A stretch of DNA of 10,754 nt, taken from contig MU646660.1 of assembly GCA_026770585.1 (NCBI GenBank), forward strand, positions 149,905 to 160,658. The letters run 5' to 3'. Below, one piece after another: positions 5,834-10,754 of the stretch. The stretch comes from Baffinella frigidus (lineage: Eukaryota > Cryptophyceae > Cryptomonadales > Baffinellaceae). The position numbers and the translations under genes are program-made. Within the stretch, counting starts at the first letter, position 1. Each line of letters opens with the position of its first letter. The notes under the pieces were generated by a model. That model did no database searches. It saw only the letters and a list, made by a program, of their open reading frames with translations, and was not told where the DNA came from.

Positions 5834-6466
5834 ATGTCGTGGGCCGCGATGGCCTCCAAGGGGGCGACCCCTGCCTCGCAGATGGAAAAGGTCGAGCTCC
5901 CGAAGGAGGCTGTGGAAGCGGGGCGCAAGGTGGTGCTCGACTCCGGCGCCATCATCAAGGGAGGGCGGCTCGAGGACCTCGGGGAGCGCTTCTGGACTAT
6001 CGCTGAGGTGCTCAACGAGGTGCGGGACAGCAACGCACGCATGGTTCTGGAGACCACGTCTGCGGACATCCAGGTGCGGGAGGTGGACCCCGCGGCGATC
6101 GCCTTCGTGTCCAAGTTCGCGAAGCTCACCGGGGACTTCGCCAAGCTCTCGGCGGTCGACATCAAAGTTCTGGCGCTCACCTACCAGCTCGAACGGCAGT
6201 TCTGCGGCACCGCGCACCTCAACGAAAAGCCGCGTCCCACCATGTCCCATTCCACCGCTGTCGCCACCAATGCTTCCGTGCCCGAGGAGCCGGCGGAGAA
6301 CGAGGCTGCGGAGGAGGAGGCAGGCGGGGAGGGCGGGGGGTGCTGCGAGGGCGAGGCGGGCGCGGCGGGGGCGGGAGGTATCGATGCGTCGGAGTTTGAG
6401 CGGGTGCCAATGTCAAAGCCCGATGCGCTGGATGCAGAGACAGCCGCGAAGAAGCGCCCGTTCAAG
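5834..6466 (+). CDS. NOB1: NOB1, exon 1: PIN-domain endonuclease of 18S rRNA maturation
   Basis: NOB1 cleaves the 3' end of 18S rRNA (site D) in the late pre-40S particle in the cytoplasm. Exon 1 gives 211 codons. The PIN domain starts at VVLDSGAIIKGG (33-44) and includes FWTIAEVLNEVRD and GDFAKLSAVDIKVLALTYQL. The conserved acids D36, E62 and D109 match the known metal-binding positions of the family. Residues 146-190 are an acidic Glu/Gly/Ala linker. An in-frame TGA at 5810-5812 excludes an earlier start. The ATG at 5849 (MASKG, purine at -3 and G at +4) is an alternative to 5834. The exon ends AAG|GTCTGC on a codon boundary, fitting exon 2. The reading frame continues 47 codons into the intron only by chance. 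Exons 2 and 3 follow at 8099 and 10021. Confidence 0.93.
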
Positions 6467-6605
6467 GTCTGCAACCAGACACCTGAAGTGAATCAAATCA
6501 GGGTGATGAGGCCTGTAGTAAAACCCCCTGCAGACTCAAGGCCCAGCCTTCAGTCTGCAGGGGAAATCAACTTCTGCGATCGTTCGATTTGGTTCACTTC
6601 CCACT

Positions 6606-6766
6606 AGCCCTCCGAGGTGGCTCAAATATTGCCCTGGAACCTTTTAGATTTGCTTTGACGACGGGGTCGGACCGACCCCGTAAGGTCAAAAGTTGACACA
6701 ATTTCAGGGGGAAATCAACTTTCGGAAATATTTCCCAGAGCACTATTTGAGCCAACTCGGAGGGCT
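6606..6766. mobile_element. Foldback element in NOB1 intron 1
   Basis: Arms of 23 bp (starting AGCCCTCCGAGGTGGCTCAA at 6606, complement ending at 6766) differ at one position. Inside is a perfect palindrome ACGGGGTCGG-a-CCGACCCCGT (6661-6681). No coding capacity. Confidence 0.65.
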
Positions 6767-6880
6767 GGTGGTCTGGTGGCTGGTGGCAGCCACCTCAAGT
6801 GAATCAAATCGGGGTGGAGTTGACTACCCCTCCCCCCCGAGGTACACGTCTGAGGTGTACATCCTGTGAAATTTACTGTA

Positions 6881-6918
6881 GGGTAATCATCCCGAACTAG
6901 GGTAATCATCCCGAACTG
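6881..6918. repeat. 19-bp tandem duplication
   Basis: GGGTAATCATCCCGAACTA at 6881-6899 is followed directly by a copy ending in G instead of A (6900-6918). Confidence 0.85.
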
Positions 6919-7514
6919 GTAAACTCGGGTGGCTGGTGATACCCCTGCATCACTCCTCTAGGGTTGGCCGACTATTTTAAGCTGGTCAAATGTCAAAGTG
7001 GTCAAATCCACTGACATGCTGGGTGTTCGGTACAAATTCGTCAGTTTCGGGGTGGAAAAGAGCCCGGGTTCACCATATTGGTGGGCCCAAACAGATTGAG
7101 ACTTAGCTAGGCTAGTCAGGCGTTTGACCACGAGGGTGATGCTGCGCGGAAGTGAAGACAAAACATTGTTATTTTCAACGTCTTCTGACGCTCCGGAGCA
7201 ATCCGGCGCAGTGGCGAACAAGATTTCTCTGTGGTATCTGATCCACTCTCACGCACCCTGGTCCCATTAAATCGCCCAAGTTAGAAGGTTCAACCAGCAC
7301 TCCGAAATACAGCATTTTCCGCACTCAAGTCATCAAGTCATCCGGATTTGAACGAGCGGAAGGGGGTTCGCCGCACCCAAGCCCCCCGTGGTACAAATTG
7401 GGGTGTTTCACACGACCAAGAGTTTCAGAGAAACTAGGGTTTGATTGGGGTTTCAGAGAAATGGGTGAGAAATTAGGATTTTAGAGAAATGCTTGACCGA
7501 CCGGTGACGCTCGC

Positions 7515-7651
7515 CTAAACCCTAAACCTCAAACCCTCAACCCTCAACCCCAAACCCGGACCCCTGAGCCCTAAACCCCAAACCCTACACCCCAAACCCT
7601 AAACCCTGCACCCCAAACCCCAAACCCTAACCCCTAAACCCTCAACCCTCC
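7515..7651. repeat. Telomere-like CCCTAAA/CCCCAAA repeat block
   Basis: About 137 bp of CCCTAAACC, CCCTCAACC, CCCCAAACC and CCCTGCACC-type units. TTTAGGG-orientation units lie on both sides (7430-7480 and 7690-7760), giving a loose inverted arrangement. Confidence 0.9.
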
Positions 7652-7782
7652 CGCAAGTTGGGCAGAACATACTAGGGTGGTAGCGTCACCCGGATTTAGG
7701 GCGGAGGGTTCTGTGCGGCCAAGGGTTTAGGGCTGAAGGTTTCGTGTGAGGGTTTGAGAGACTTGGTGGGCCGACGGGTGGC

Positions 7783-7900
7783 GTCTCTCTCTCTATCTCT
7801 CTCTCTTGCTCGCTCTCTCTCTCTTGCTCGCTCTCTCTCTCTCTCTCTCTCGCTCGCTCGCTCGCTCGCTCTCTCTCTATCTATCTCTCTCGCTCTCTCT
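7783..7900. repeat. CT/CTCG microsatellite
   Basis: (CT)n with GCTCGCTC and CTAT variants, ending in CAACCCTCAACCC just before the acceptor of exon fragment 2a. The Ser-Leu open frames are artefacts. Confidence 0.9.
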
Positions 7901-7914
7901 CAACCCTCAACCCT

Positions 7915-7966
7915 GTGTTCGAACAGGTTGGGGTGAACTTGCCGGGGTGGTATGATGGGGAGGATG
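7915..7966 (+). pseudogene. NOB1: NOB1 exon copy 2a, 5' fragment with acceptor
   Basis: Acceptor GTGTTCGAACAG (7915-7926) and then 40 nt matching the start of exon 2 (VGVNLPGWYDGED in frame), with a few changes. The homology ends at 7966. Within 10 nt it passes into a CT microsatellite, so the GWITPDNI end and the donor are absent. Confidence 0.8.
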
Positions 7967-7971
7967 CCCGA

Positions 7972-8012
7972 CGCCTCTCGCTCTCTCTCTCTCTCTCTCG
8001 CTCGCTCTCTCT

Positions 8013-8081
<69 letters not shown>

Positions 8082-8086
8082 ACCCT
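7972..8086. repeat. CT tract followed by about ten perfect CCCTCAA units
   Basis: (CT)n/CTCG at 7972-8016, then an almost perfect (CCCTCAA)n array to 8086, directly before the exon 2 acceptor. Its homogeneity contrasts with the degenerate blocks elsewhere. CTCAAC fits a loose branch-point consensus. Confidence 0.9.
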
Positions 8087-8098
8087 GTGTTCGAACAG

Positions 8099-8186
8099 GT
8101 TGGGGTGAACCTGCCGGGGTGGTACGATGGGGACGAGGACGACAAGGGCTGGATCACCCCGGATAACATCGCCGATGTTTCGAAAG
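8099..8186 (+). CDS. NOB1: NOB1, exon 2, intact copy (2b)
   Basis: 88 nt between acceptor GTGTTCGAACAG and donor AAAG|GTCCAC: 29 codons plus one base. It encodes VGVNLPGWYDGDEDDKGWIT followed by PDNIADVSK (residues 212-240). The GWITPDNI element matches the GWITPSNI of animal NOB1, which lies between the acidic linker and the last PIN strand. The phase fits both neighbours: exon 1 ends on a codon boundary, and the trailing G completes Gly 241 with the first two bases of exon 3. This is the only copy with acceptor, full body and donor together. The donor lacks the usual purine at +3. Confidence 0.85.
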
Positions 8187-8301
8187 GTCCACCCCCCACC
8201 GTATCATCGCATGGTGGAGGGTTCTAGAGAATGAAGGGGTTCCCTCAGTGAGGTGTCGAAAGGTCCACCCGCACCCCCGCCGCCCTCTCCTCTGATCCGC
8301 A

Positions 8302-8382
8302 TAAACATGCTGGGGTGGTATGATGGGGAGGATGATGACAAGGGATGGACCACCCCGGATAACATCGCCGATGTTTCGAAAG
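8302..8382 (+). pseudogene. NOB1: NOB1 exon copy 2c, no acceptor, Ile-to-Thr change
   Basis: Matches exon 2 from about its fourth codon to the donor (AAAG|GTACAC). It encodes GWYDGEDDDKGWTTPDNIAD, so the WITP motif reads WTTP. The VGV start and the CAG acceptor are replaced by unrelated sequence (ATCCGCATAAACATG). Confidence 0.75.
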
Positions 8383-8423
8383 GTACACCACCCCACCACC
8401 CTCTCCCACAACAGCCCCCACAG

Positions 8424-8517
8424 TGGGCTTCGAAGGATTTTGTGACCGATAATACGGTTAATGAAATTGACGACACGGGATGGATCACCCCAGATAACAT
8501 CGCCGATGTTTCGAAAG
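8424..8517 (+). pseudogene. NOB1: NOB1 exon copy 2d, possibly spliceable
   Basis: The exon 2 homology covers 8469-8517 (DDTGWITPDNIADVSK) and ends in the best donor of the set (AAAG|GTAAAC). A CCCCACAG acceptor precedes 8424. From there 94 nt stay open in the right frame and end in the same phase as exon 2, so this copy could replace it. The 5' part (WASKDFVTDNTVNEI) comes from a CAGTGGGCTTCG repeat rather than from the gene. Confidence 0.55.
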
Positions 8518-8589
8518 GTAAACCCCCCACCGTTCTCTCCTATCATCGCATGGTGGAGGGTTCCAGAGAATGAAGGAGTTTTCGGCCAG

Positions 8590-8650
8590 GCCGCTTGTAC
8601 CAATGACAAGGGATGGACCACCCCGGATAAGTTCGCCGATGTTTCGAAAG
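8590..8650 (+). pseudogene. NOB1: NOB1 exon copy 2e, possibly spliceable, WTTP variant
   Basis: The homology covers about 8602-8650 (NDKGWTTPDKFADVSK) with donor AAAG|GTCCAG. A TTTTCGGCCAG acceptor lies right before 8590, giving 61 nt: 20 codons plus one base, again the phase of exon 2. Ile-to-Thr and Asn-Ile-to-Lys-Phe changes suggest relaxed constraint. Confidence 0.55.
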
Positions 8651-8711
8651 GTCCAGTCGAAAGGTCGGTTGATAAAATGTTTGTGTACCAGCAATCTAAC
8701 AATTGCTACCG

Positions 8712-8803
8712 GTTTCGAAAGGTGCATCCCCCCGCGCTCTCCTATCATCGCACGGTGGAAGGTTCTAGAGAATCAAGGGGTTTCCTCAGCGAGGTTTCGA
8801 AAG
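8712..8803 (+). pseudogene. NOB1: Donor-end stubs of NOB1 exon 2
   Basis: GTTTCGAAAG|GTGCATCCC, the last 10 nt of exon 2 plus donor, occurs at 8712-8721 and 8794-8803 without the rest of the exon. A similar stub GTGTCGAAAG|GTCCACCC is at 8253-8262. Each is followed by the same C-rich intron start. Confidence 0.7.
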
Positions 8804-8845
8804 GTGCATCCCCCACCGCCCTCTCCGCTGATCCACACAGCGGCG

Positions 8846-8962
8846 GGTATTTATGATCAAAATGTTGCCGCAACGAAATTTACTACACCAATGGTTCATA
8901 CTAGTGATTATAGAAGAATTTGCGTAGTAAATTTCGTTGCTGTCACATGTTGATCATAAATA
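8846..8962. mobile_element. Foldback element with shared hairpin core, arm type B
   Basis: Outer arms are of the GTATTTATGATCAA type (from about 8848; complement to about 8962). The inner core GCAACGAAATTTACTAC (near 8870) pairs with GTAGTAAATTTCGTTGC. A 14-bp direct repeat GATCCACACAGCGG flanks it loosely at 8830-8843 and 8976-8989. Confidence 0.65.
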
Positions 8963-8979
8963 CTCGTCCGGATGAGATC

Positions 8980-9121
8980 CACACAGCGGGCTTCGCAGAC
9001 CGGTCTATTTATGTTCTTGGTAGTAATTCAGACCTGCACCGTGCAAAGACATCTTATGAACTGACATTTCAACCATTTCGACCAGATTTCTTGTCGAAAT
9101 TTACCGCGAAGCCCACTGTGG
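8980..9121. repeat. Inverted repeat with CACAGYGGGCTTCGC ends
   Basis: CACACAGCGGGCTTCGC (8980-8996) pairs with GCGAAGCCCACTGTGGTG (9109-9126) apart from one or two positions. The same end sequence occurs at 8419 (CACAGTGGGCTTCG) and, more diverged, near 3858. It may be another small foldback family. The 120-bp interior is not recognised. Confidence 0.5.
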
Positions 9122-9175
9122 TGAACGATCTTCCAAGTAGGGTGTCTGTCAAATAGAGCACCTGAAGTGTGTGAC

Positions 9176-9430
9176 CTAAACCCTACACCCTACACCCTAC
9201 ACCCTGCACCCAGCACCCCACACCCTACACCCTGCACCCTGCACCCTACACCCTACACCCTGCACCCTACACCCTACACCCTACACCCTGCACCCTACAG
9301 GCTAAACCCTCAACATTAAACATTAAACCCTAACCGTAAACCCTAACCCTAGAACCCAAACCTTAAACCTTAAACCTTAAACCCTAAACCCTAAACCCTA
9401 AACCCTAGAAATCCTACACCCTACACCCTC
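9176..9430. repeat. Telomere-like arrays: CCCTACA/CCCTGCA, then CCCTAAA
   Basis: 9176-9300 is a fairly pure array of CCCTACA and CCCTGCA units. 9301-9430 shifts to CCCTAAA, CCTTAAA and CATTAAA units. No gene. A block CCCTCAACAATAAAACGTAA follows and recurs upstream of the intact exon 3. Confidence 0.9.
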
Positions 9431-9511
9431 AACAATAAAACGTAATTAAACGTGATTAAACCGTAAACCCTACTCAACCGTAATCAAACAGTAAACTCTA
9501 CTTCCCCGCAG

Positions 9512-9532
9512 GGCACTTGAATGCGCCGACTG
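9512..9532 (+). pseudogene. NOB1: NOB1 exon copy 3a, 5' fragment with acceptor
   Basis: Acceptor ACTTCCCCGCAG, then about 20 nt matching the start of exon 3 (GGCACTTGAATGCGCCGAC), then CCTAAACCC telomere-like sequence. The upstream intron block with CCGTAAACC and CCGTAATCA motifs matches that in front of the intact exon 3. Confidence 0.7.
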
Positions 9533-9611
9533 AGGCCTAAACCCACACCCCACACACCCTACACCCTAAACCCCAAACATGGAACCCTAGCCTGTCCATT
9601 CCGTTAATTCA

Positions 9612-9754
9612 ATCTCCATAGAAGTATTAATTAATTGCTTTTGGACAACGCAAATTACTACACGATTTGCTCATAAAAGTCAAAGTCATAGTAGAGCATT
9701 TGTGTAGTAAATTTCGTTGCGCCAAAAGCAATTAATTAATACTTCTATGGAGAT
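9612..9754. mobile_element. Foldback element with shared hairpin core, arm type A, copy 3 (best preserved)
   Basis: Perfect 33-bp outer arms at 9612-9644 (starting ATCTCCATAGAAGTATTAAT) and 9722-9754. The core loop is reversed relative to the copies at 1953 and 3447: GATTTGCTCATAAAAGT comes first. The near-perfect arms suggest recent activity. Confidence 0.85.
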
Positions 9755-9785
9755 GAAATTCCGCTCACCCCACCACCCCAAACAG

Positions 9786-9825
9786 GGCACTTGAATGCGT
9801 GGACGGAGCAGGACGACCACGTGGC
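9786..9825 (+). pseudogene. NOB1: NOB1 exon copy 3b, 5' fragment with acceptor
   Basis: Acceptor CCACCCCAAACAG, then 40 nt matching exon 3 (TEQDDHVA in frame), cut off at 9825, where CCTAAACCC repeats begin at once. Confidence 0.75.
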
Positions 9826-9965
9826 CCTAAACCCTATCAGCCCTAAACCCTATAAACCCGACACCCTCAACAATGAAACGTAAAACGTAATTAAACCGTA
9901 CACCCTAGTAAACCCTACACCCTCAACAATGAAACGTAAAACGTAATCAAACCGTAAACCCTATG
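9826..9965. repeat. Telomere-like units and a duplicated CAACAATGAAACG block
   Basis: CCCTAAA/CCCTATAAA units, then two tandem copies of a block starting ACCCTCAACAATGAAACGTA (about 9862 and 9911), each containing AAACGTAAT and AAACCGTA. A related copy lies at about 9424, before exon copy 3a. Confidence 0.85.
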
Positions 9966-10020
9966 AAACCGTTAGCCTTTCCAAACCGTAATCAGACCCT
10001 CATCCCTACCTCCCCCGCAG

Positions 10021-10091
10021 GGCACTTGAATGCGCGGACGGAACAAGACGACCACGTAGCATGCGCCACCGTCGATTTCGCGATGCAGAAC
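10021..10091 (+). CDS. NOB1: NOB1, exon 3, intact copy (3c)
   Basis: 71 nt between acceptor CTACCTCCCCCGCAG and donor AAC|GTAAGT, the strongest splice pair in the gene. The first two bases complete Gly 241 from exon 2; 23 codons follow (242-264), including DDHVACATVDFAMQN. This matches the VGCVTTDFAMQN segment of animal NOB1, whose Asp (here D259) is the last conserved PIN acid. The exon ends on a codon boundary. The rest of the protein (HVLAVNG-like strand, zinc ribbon, C-terminus) is not in the window. Confidence 0.85.
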
Positions 10092-10185
10092 GTAAGTGCC
10101 CTAACCTCACAAATTATGAACGCCGAATATCAAACAGTAGCCCTGGAAATCAAACTCTTAACACCGAACATCAACACCCTCAGCG

Positions 10186-10206
10186 GTTGATTTCGCGATG
10201 CAGAAC
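10186..10206 (+). pseudogene. NOB1: Donor-end stub of NOB1 exon 3 (copy 3d)
   Basis: GTTGATTTCGCGATGCAGAAC followed by a GTGAGC donor: the last seven codons of exon 3 only. Confidence 0.75.
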
Positions 10207-10229
10207 GTGAGCGCTCCTAGCTTCTCTAG

Positions 10230-10271
10230 GACCACGTAGCGTGCGCCACCGTCGATTTCGCGATGCAGAAC
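10230..10271 (+). pseudogene. NOB1: NOB1 exon copy 3e, 42 nt, symmetric
   Basis: A CTTCTCTAG acceptor sits exactly where homology to exon 3 begins. 14 codons (DHVACATVDFAMQN) follow, then a GTAAGT donor. Both ends are on codon boundaries, so inclusion after exon 3c would not shift the frame. It cannot follow exon 2 directly in frame. Confidence 0.6.
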
Positions 10272-10353
10272 GTAAGTGCCCTCCCCTCGAGGCTGGAAGC
10301 ATCCCTAGTTTTATAACCTGTGTCTTCCTAAAAGTGTTAGTTTTCAGTGGGGA

Positions 10354-10392
10354 GGTCACGTTACTCCCACTTAAACCGTGAGTAACGTGACC
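10354..10392. repeat. 13-bp inverted repeat
   Basis: GGTCACGTTACTC (10354-10366) and GAGTAACGTGACC (10380-10392) with a 13-nt spacer. The stretch around it (10290-10455) between exon copies 3e and 3f is otherwise not recognised. Confidence 0.7.
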
Positions 10393-10459
10393 AATTCCAG
10401 TAAACACCGGGTCGTGACACTACAAAACATTTACGAAAAGTGTCTTTCCTGGCCTGGAG

Positions 10460-10525
10460 TGGGATGCGCGCACGGAGCAGGACGACCACGTGGCGTGTGC
10501 CACCGTCGATTTCGCGATGCAGAAC
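10460..10525 (+). pseudogene. NOB1: NOB1 exon copy 3f, 66 nt, 3' part
   Basis: The last 20 or so codons of exon 3 (RTEQDDHVACATVDFAMQN) with donor AAC|GTGAGC. The start is replaced by CTGGAGTGGGATG. An AG at 10458-10459 would give 22 codons in frame, but the acceptor is poor. The downstream intron repeats the CCGAACATCAAACAGTAGCC block that follows exon 3c. Confidence 0.65.
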
Positions 10526-10628
10526 GTGAGCTCCCACACCACGCCTCAAAAAGTCTCACGCCGAACATCAAACAGTAGCCCTGGAAATCAGACTCTAGCA
10601 CCGAACATTAATGGAGTAACGTCCTGAA

Positions 10629-10754
10629 AATGGGGTAGTTGGGCCTACGGCATTGCCTAGGACCTCCTACCGTAGGCCGAGACTTTTTGGTCCTAGGATC
10701 CCTCGGCCTACGGTAGGAGGTCCTAGGCAATCCCGTAGGCCTAACTACCCCATT
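10629..10754. mobile_element. Large foldback element at the window end
   Basis: 53-bp arms (10629-10681 and 10702-10754) match at 51 positions and enclose a 20-nt spacer with CCTAGG. The arms begin AATGGGGTAGTT and contain CCTAGGACC and CCTACGGTAGG motifs reminiscent of the ATCCCTTAAGTGG family core. The right arm reaches the window edge and may extend further. Confidence 0.8.

Larger units (their letters stand above)
6467..8098 (+). other. NOB1: NOB1 intron 1 (1632 nt)
   Basis: It runs from GTCTGC to a GTGTTCGAACAG acceptor and joins exons in phase 0. It holds a foldback (6606-6766), a 19-bp tandem duplication (6881-6918), TTTAGGG- and CCCTAAA-type tracts in both orientations (about 7430-7760), CT microsatellites and a truncated copy of exon 2 (7927-7966). 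CACCTGAAGTGAATCAAATC (6481-6500) recurs with one change at 6791. In 6920-7420 I recognise nothing; the open frames there are short and unconvincing. Confidence 0.7.
8187..10020 (+). other. NOB1: NOB1 intron 2 (1834 nt)
   Basis: This spans the region between the intact copies of exons 2 and 3. It contains three partial exon 2 copies and several 10-bp donor-end stubs, a hairpin element (8846-8962), an inverted repeat (8980-9121), long telomere-like arrays, two truncated exon 3 copies and an arm-type-A foldback (9612-9754). A stretch CATCGCATGGTGGAGGGTTC (and variants) recurs at about 8206, 8546 and 8746 with the exon 2 copies. The duplicated unit therefore includes intron sequence. Confidence 0.65.

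Noticed and set aside
5743-6250. Minus-strand frames over NOB1 exon 1
   Set aside because: The plus frame encodes a recognisable PIN domain; the opposite frames are shadows.
6958-7221. 87-codon minus-strand frame in NOB1 intron 1
   Set aside because: No recognisable motif, no splice support, ordinary intron composition.
8017-8086. Regular CCCTCAA array considered as a CRISPR or minisatellite gene element
   Set aside because: It is a 7-nt head-to-tail tandem repeat with no spacers, in a eukaryotic intron.
8253-8573. Open frames through the exon 2 copies as separate repeat proteins
   Set aside because: Each copy ends in an AAAG|GT donor and the frames run through C-rich intron sequence. They are spliced exon copies, not a tandem-repeat protein.
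9963-10190. 75-codon ATG frame as an independent small protein
   Set aside because: It is NOB1 exon 3 read with its flanking intron; the acceptor, donor and family motif explain it better.
1-10754. tRNA, rRNA, LTR or LINE retrotransposon, bacterial operon
   Set aside because: I found no cloverleaf, rRNA core motif, reverse transcriptase, integrase or ribosome-binding-site pattern on either strand by reading.

Overview
The window looks like nuclear DNA of a eukaryote, probably a unicellular alga or other protist. Coding stretches are GC-rich and are broken by GT-AG introns. The gaps hold degenerate plant-type (CCCTAAA) telomere-like repeats, CT/CTCG microsatellites and many small foldback (MITE-like) elements. 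No bacterial gene, rRNA, tRNA or CRISPR array is visible. I cannot name the species.

The one gene I recognise is NOB1, the PIN-domain endonuclease that matures the 3' end of 18S rRNA. It lies on the + strand from 5834 and runs off the right end. Three exons join in phase: 5834-6466, 8099-8186 and 10021-10091. They carry the PIN core, the GWITPDNI motif and the VDFAMQN motif. The zinc ribbon must lie beyond the window. A divergent minus-strand gene (5700 to 4946, probably three exons, about 142 aa, not recognised) shares a 133-bp intergenic region with NOB1. That region carries a perfect GGTCACGTGACC palindrome.

The striking feature is local exon multiplication. In NOB1, exon 2 recurs as one 5' fragment, one intact copy, three partial copies with good donors, and several 10-bp donor-end stubs (7927-8803). 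Exon 3 recurs as two 5' fragments, one intact copy, one stub and two 3' partial copies (9512-10525). Broken copies often end exactly where CT tracts or telomere-like repeats begin. A second, unidentified + strand exon set at 1421-2203 has the same architecture, and a third degenerate set may lie at 3672-4380.

The left 4.3 kb and the NOB1 introns are packed with foldback elements of about six families, several nested. One hairpin core (GCAACGAAATTTACTACAC and its complement) occurs six times inside at least three unrelated pairs of outer arms.

Layout: 1-1160 foldbacks and telomere-like repeats; 1170-2203 CT tracts with exon copies; 2300-4380 nested foldbacks with a degenerate repeat set; 4381-4945 unassigned; 4946-5700 minus-strand gene; 5701-5833 shared promoter; 5834-10754 NOB1 with inflated introns.
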